A stretch of DNA of 64,000 nt. Source: Protea cynaroides. Lineage: Eukaryota > Streptophyta > Magnoliopsida > Proteales > Proteaceae. Location of the stretch: assembly GCA_028583415.1 (NCBI GenBank), contig CM053272.1:47348685-47412684 (forward strand). The letters run 5' to 3'. The notes beneath the pieces are model-generated. The model searched no databases. It had not been told where the DNA came from and saw only the letters and a program-made list of their open reading frames with translations. Position 1 is the stretch's first letter. Each line of letters opens with the position of its first letter. Shown piece after piece: positions 59,333 through 64,000 of this stretch. The translations under genes were made by a program, and so were the position numbers.

Positions 59333-62300
59333 ATTGTTGGTAAGTATTAACGTTTGTTGTATATATTGTGATGTTTGCAGAGAAAAAGTGGTGGTTCCAG
59401 CTGATAAGCCATTCATAACATTGAGTGGGTCCAACTCGAGCACAACCATAATAACATGGAGTGACCATGGCAATATAATGGAATGTCCTACGCTCTCTAT
59501 TTTGGCTACTGATTTTGTGGCCAGAAATCTCACAATACAGGTAATTGAACTAATGAACTTGATACGTCTAAGTCCATCATCGATTTGTAAAGGGTTGATT
59601 TACTTTTTGAACATGTACTAATCTCGGAGTGGGTTTCATGATCTATATGTTGGTTGATTAATTACAGAACACATACGGGGCAGGCGACACAGCAGTTGCA
59701 TTGAAGGTATCAGCAGACAGAGCAGCATTTTATGGGTGTAGGATACTCTCTTATCAGGATACTATCCTTGATGACAAAGGAATGCACTATTACAGCAGCT
59801 GTTATATCGAAGGTGCCACTGACTTCATCTGTGGAGATGCAGCTTCGATCTTCAAAGTAAGTATCTCGTCTATTCTCTTAAGTTTTTGGCCTAAATCAAA
59901 AAGGATAGTTAAAAACCAGTAAAGCCCGAAGGTTTGAAGGCATAGGCCATTTATAGGTCTTGTATAGCTCTTTACAAGAAGCATGAGGACTTTGGCAGGA
60001 AATCTTGCCGATCATGTTAACCTTTGCAATTGTTTTTTTATTTTATTTTTATTTTATTTTTTTTATTTTTTTATTTTATTTTACCACAGCAAGACCAACA
60101 AAAGAAAAAAGAGAGTTTGGGTTGGGGGGACCCACAGGAGCCGACAAATTGAATTACATCGAACACCCACCCAATAAACAAAAAACCTAAATCTAACTTT
60201 AGACTCGGGCACTTCCACACCACGGACTACTCCCAGGAAACTTCTGCCACGAACCCAAAAACCTCCGTCTTCTACCTTTCCTGATTCACAAATTTGCCGA
60301 ATTCTTTTGGAATGCAGCGTTCCTCCTATCTAGGATGTTTGGATTTTAAATTTGCGGCCAGTGACTAGGATTCAGGACTGATTGATTAACATTGATTTTT
60401 TATATAGTTGATGTGGTTTGACGTTGGCCGATTGGTTTCCTTTCATTTCCATCCATGTCCATTCCTCTCATCTCAGTACAATCTAATCCATCCCTTCCCT
60501 TCCCTTTTACTTTTCTATTCTTCTTTTTCCTTCTCATTGTTCTGCTATTATTTCTTGTTCTCGCTATTATTTCTTGTTCTCTTTTAGGTGGTATTAGCAG
60601 CCCCTATAGGGAGAGGGGATGGAGATGGAGGGGTTTTTTGGCTATTCAAAGGAGGGAACTGATGAACTTGATATGACACTGAGTGGGAGGGGTGAATCAG
60701 TGTCTAAAACTTTTTCCTGATTATTTACTGGTGTCCAGAGCTGATGAAGATATATTCTTTTACACACACAAGCATATGTAAATCTACTTCGCTACCACTC
60801 AGTGGTCAGGTCTACCAGATTTGCACACCCATCCTGCAAGTCATTCTACGCACTCCAAAATATATAGGAAAATAAATACAGTCCACAACATAGGATATAT
60901 GTGGTTCACCAACACAGTGTATGATGGCTAGTCCACGTAGTAATACCCAACGGGCTCCGTATATACTCAATACACTTTTTTTTGCTGTCTACACAGCAGG
61001 GAGTACATACACCCAATTTACCCAGCATAAAACTAGGAGGACACACATGTGCTAGGAATTTAAGTGTCAAGTACCAGTGTTTAGCACACACTGCACACCA
61101 CGCTTAATCCGCACCCACAGGAAGCAAATAATAAATTTTTTAGGCTTATAAATTTGCCTTACAATTTTCCCCCACTAGTTAGGTATTCAACAATTTACAC
61201 CTACGCTAGCATACAATAAATTGAAAGCATAAATAGATAAGGAATTGAGAATCTCACAAACAATGCTTTCGAATGGCCAACAATCTCTCTGAAGCTTCAC
61301 ACTGCCCTCAGGTACTCCCTAACAGTCTTCAATGATGATAGAGATCGATTCACAGAGCACACCTCGCTCACAGGCTTCTAATCTCTTCCACATAATCCAT
61401 AACCACCATGAATATAAAAATAAAAGCTCTACTGACCTCTCATATGGATTTAGCACTCCATTGATGCACAGAGAAGAGATAGTTGGTGATTGATCACTCC
61501 CACAGGGTACGAAACCCTAGAAAACCTTCTCTCTGCCTTCAAAATGCTATTTTTAATTTTTTTTCTCTTTTTTTCGACTCCCAACGGTGCCCAATGTATA
61601 GAGCATCAAAAAATATGGAAACTGCAACTTGAACGGACTGATTTGGAGCTCGGATGAAGAAGTTATGGCAGTTTAAAGTTCGACCAGTCACAAATAAGGA
61701 AAAAGAATCTTTCCAGACAAAACTTGCACCCGCGCCGCCGATGCGCTGTCTCGATCTGATTCCCGGAAACAGAATCTACTCTTTCAGCCATCGGATAACC
61801 TTAAAAAGGCGGGATTGAACATGCGCCATCGGATCTGAATAAATCGCGTCAGGCGCGATCGAAGATTACATCAGCCACTGGATCTGGATCTGATCCGCTG
61901 CGCACCGTACGCACGCTACACCGAATCAAGCAGTAACACAATAGATCGCGACCCATTATAATATAATGCATCCAACCAATCCGAAGGCGCGCGATGGAAT
62001 CTGACGCGATGGTTGAGATCCACTCGAGCCCGCCTTAATCAGATCCATCCGAACAGGATCTTGACGACGTGGCTCATTCTGAGCCATCCGAATAGAGTTT
62101 AACTCTATTTATGATAATTTCAGTCTTTTCCCTCAACTCTTGATAATTGCAAAAAGACTCCTGAACAAATGTTTAATGGCTTTTTTGAGCGATCCGACGA
62201 AAACTGCAATATTTCTCTCATCCGACGTCGGAATTGAGTGATTCAAGTTGCGTTGGAAAGATAACTCGATGCTCTACATCTTTCCACTGTCGGATTACAA

Positions 62301-64000
62301 TGAACCTGCTACGGGACCCACCAACATTTTCTCTCTCCTTATTCTCTCTCTACATCTTCTTTCTTCATGTAATGTTTCAGAATACTACAACATTGCCTCA
62401 TCATTAGAAACTCGGTCACATCATTAGAAACTGTGCCACATCACCAGTGGGATCCACAGACACTCTCTCTCATCAAAATCAGTGTAAAATCTCATTTAAC
62501 TCATTGCAAGTCATCTGAAACACATGTAGAACACTGTAGAACACATAAGCAAAGTTGCCACATCTATGTCACTGCACTGACACTCTTTCTCCTACACTGA
62601 CACTCTCTCTCCTACACTGACATTCTCTCTCCTGATTTCTTTGACTGTATGCTCACAAACACTGTCACATCAGTCAAGTTGCTAACAATGACAACACAAA
62701 GTCCAACAGAAACATCTCAAGGTAAGAAGGAGATTCAAGGGGTTTTGTTGGTCAAAAATAGGAGGATCATGGTTCTGGTTGATAGGTTGTGAAATGGGAG
62801 GGGCTTAGACTGGACTTGCAAGGTTTGGTGAAGGAAAGACATGGAGGTCGGGGGGCTGAGGGGGTTGGTAGGTTCAGAGGGAATATGGCAAGAAGAAGAT
62901 TCTGGGAGGGGCTTGGACTAGACCTCTCTTAATTAAAACTCGTTTTAAGTGTGTACCGTACAATCATACTGTACTCAACCATTTTGTACACTTATTGCCG
63001 GATTGACCTCAAAAATACTTTAAAGTACTCCATACTCCAAGCATTCTCGTTTAAAACACGTTTAACATGCATACTGTACCGTATTCGTATTTTAACCTGC
63101 AACTTCAATGAGTAATGAGTCGATTAATCCCATATAGTTTAATATTCTTATTGCCTTCTACATGTAACCAATGTGAGATTAAAGGTTGTCACTTTCTCAT
63201 AATTGCTTATAAACTCATTACTTTATTACTTGTTAAGTTATGGGCTGTGGGTCATAACAAATGTATATTGTAGGCCATTTCCATATGGATTCATGCTAGG
63301 AGTCTTGTACAAATATGAAACATCAATTAACCACTTGACTGAAGATGATAATTCTCACCGTTTTATGACTAGACACATCATAAATGTCATTTGTTCTCAT
63401 TGATTTAGGTAATTCTTCAATTTATAGGAGTATATATTGCCTTTTTTTTCACCGTAACATATTATATTTGATCCGTTTAAAACCCGCACTATCCGTTTTA
63501 TTTTTTGCCATTTTCAAAATGTTTGACCTTTTTTTACCGTACCGTTCTTGTTTTGCTTCGTTTAAAACCCGTTCCGTCCCGTTTTGTTTTTTTGTTTTTT
63601 TTTTTGCCATTCCCGTTTTAACTAACTATGGATTGGAGTGGAAAACCAACGTATTGATCTTTGCAATTCATGTTTTTTTTTTATTCCATATTACTTTTAT
63701 TGTGATACACATTTTCTCTCTCTCATATATATATATATATATAATCACTTTGTGGGTGCTCATATATATAATTATAGTCACTTTGTGGGTGCTCGCTTGG
63801 ATTTTCCTATAGAAATGTCATCTGCATTCAACCTCAGAAAGAGCAGGCGCAATCACAGCACAATGCAGAAAATCACCCTTCAGTAGCACTGGCTTCATAT
63901 TCTTAGGTTGCAATATCACTGGAGTGGACACTTGCCTCCTAGGAAGGCCATGGGGGAATTACTCTAGGGTAGTGTTTGCAAAGACCTTCATGTCTAGTGC
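59073..64000 (+). CDS. Pectinesterase (pectin methylesterase), 5' part, no PRO region
   Basis: Exons 59073-59290, 59381-59540, 59668-59856 and 63813 to the window edge, all with GT-AG borders and matching phases (2, 0, 0). The start MIPIYILLLMVIVSSS.. gives a signal peptide of about 26 residues. The mature enzyme begins IRIKVDQSGYGDYKKIQDAI with no inhibitor-like PRO domain. It would remove methyl esters from homogalacturonan in the cell wall. Conserved parts are ILSYQDTILDD (Gln and first catalytic Asp), IEGATDFICGD (second catalytic Asp; the usual Phe is Cys), CHLHS, GAITAQ and LLGRPWGNYSRVVFA (catalytic Arg and Trp). In the segment NTYGAGDTAVALKV, the Gln that most pectinesterases have just before AVAL is Thr, which could weaken the oxyanion hole. 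The C-terminus lies beyond the window. The third intron is about 4 kb and repeat-filled. Confidence 0.9.
59295..59329 (+). repeat. (CT)n microsatellite in pectinesterase intron 1
   Basis: A CT run five bases after the exon 1 donor; short intron of 90 bp. Confidence 0.93.
60674..62715 (-). repeat. Probable noncoding retroelement relic in the intron
   Basis: The left end TGACACTGAGTGGGAGGGGTGAATCAG and the right end ..GTCCAACA (TGTTGGAC in minus sense) are copia LTR-like termini, and AATTTTCCCCCACTAG (61163-61178) resembles a polypurine tract in minus sense. GC-rich, no coding. A three-unit repeat ACTGACACTCTCTCTCCTAC sits at 62573-62634. No matching target duplication was found, so solo LTR, non-autonomous element or fragment remain open. 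Confidence 0.45.
63430..63625 (+). repeat. Dispersed repeat with ACCGTACCGTT/TTTAAAACCCG motifs
   Basis: Related to 35636-35830: both have TTTTTTTCA.CGTA.C, a TTTAAAACC block, TGCCATTTTCAAAA/GTCATTCTCAAAA, ACCGTACCG/ACAGTACCA, TCCCGTT and end TTTTAACTA. A weaker cousin lies at 62940-63095 (TGTACCGTA, GTTTAAAACACG). Confidence 0.65.

Larger units (their letters stand above)
59857..63812 (+). other. Long third intron of the pectinesterase gene
   Basis: GT at 59857 and AG at 63811-63812. It holds a T-rich run (60026-60080), a GC-richer repeat-like block (60670-62720) and another AT-rich segment with a (TA)n tract (63727-63742). ORFs inside are low complexity. No second gene is visible. Confidence 0.75.

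Noticed and set aside
59983..60190. Two overlapping Phe/Tyr-rich ORFs
   Set aside because: They are translations of a (TTTTA)n run inside the intron.
60674..62715. Calling the intron block a complete solo LTR
   Set aside because: The termini look copia-like, but no target duplication or partner LTR could be found by eye.
63384..63812. 142-codon hydrophobic ORF
   Set aside because: It lies in the last part of pectinesterase intron 3, made of T-rich and (TA)n sequence; it resembles no protein and ends at the splice acceptor.
1..64000. tRNA, rRNA or other structured RNA genes
   Set aside because: None recognised on either strand; the only tRNA-related signals are retroelement primer-binding sites.

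Overview
This is a repeat-rich piece of a flowering-plant nuclear genome. The evidence is GT-AG introns, plant cell-wall and peptidase gene families, Ty1/copia and Ty3 chromovirus retrotransposons, MITEs and a Mutator-type element. The species cannot be named from the sequence. Only two host loci are clearly readable at the edges: a tandem pair of neprosin-family peptidase genes (copy 1 at 1578-5664 with its 5' exons off the left edge; copy 2 at 36354-44119) and the 5' half of a pectinesterase gene (59073 to the right edge). Almost everything else is transposable-element DNA.

Layout: 1-5977 is neprosin copy 1, with its frames intact in this window. 5978-8507 is the 3' end of a copia element on the minus strand. 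8508-30345 is a nested block. The oldest layer, D, is a truncated Ty3 chromovirus. Into D's antisense ORF inserted solo LTR B (TSD GTGTA). Into B inserted solo LTR C (TSD ATCAT) and the complete element A (14261-26288, TSD TCGAC). 30346-34947 is a second, internally deleted copia element. 34948-36353 is the leader of neprosin copy 2. Copy 2 is a pseudogene with several small lesions and a 1,486-bp Pack-MULE in its last exon. The Pack-MULE (42458-43943, 9-bp TSD) carries pieces of a clade A PP2C phosphatase gene. 44980-56974 is a second complete chromovirus, E (TSD AAGAC), of the same family as A, B, C and D.

The most unusual feature is the architecture of this chromovirus family, which is Tekay/Del-like by its C-terminal chromodomain. 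All three copies with internal DNA (A, D, E) carry a second ORF of about 435 codons between the 5' LTR and gag, on the strand opposite to gag-pol. It has a 5' leader intron and a domain resembling the 'putative plant transposon protein' family, followed by 14-residue coiled-coil-like repeats. Clusters of GGGTCG boxes occur in the LTRs and again in the divergent region between this ORF and gag. Each copy is broken by different mutations, mostly of the C-to-T type expected from decay of methylated cytosine. The copies are therefore relics, but their shared design shows that the antisense gene was part of the active ancestor.
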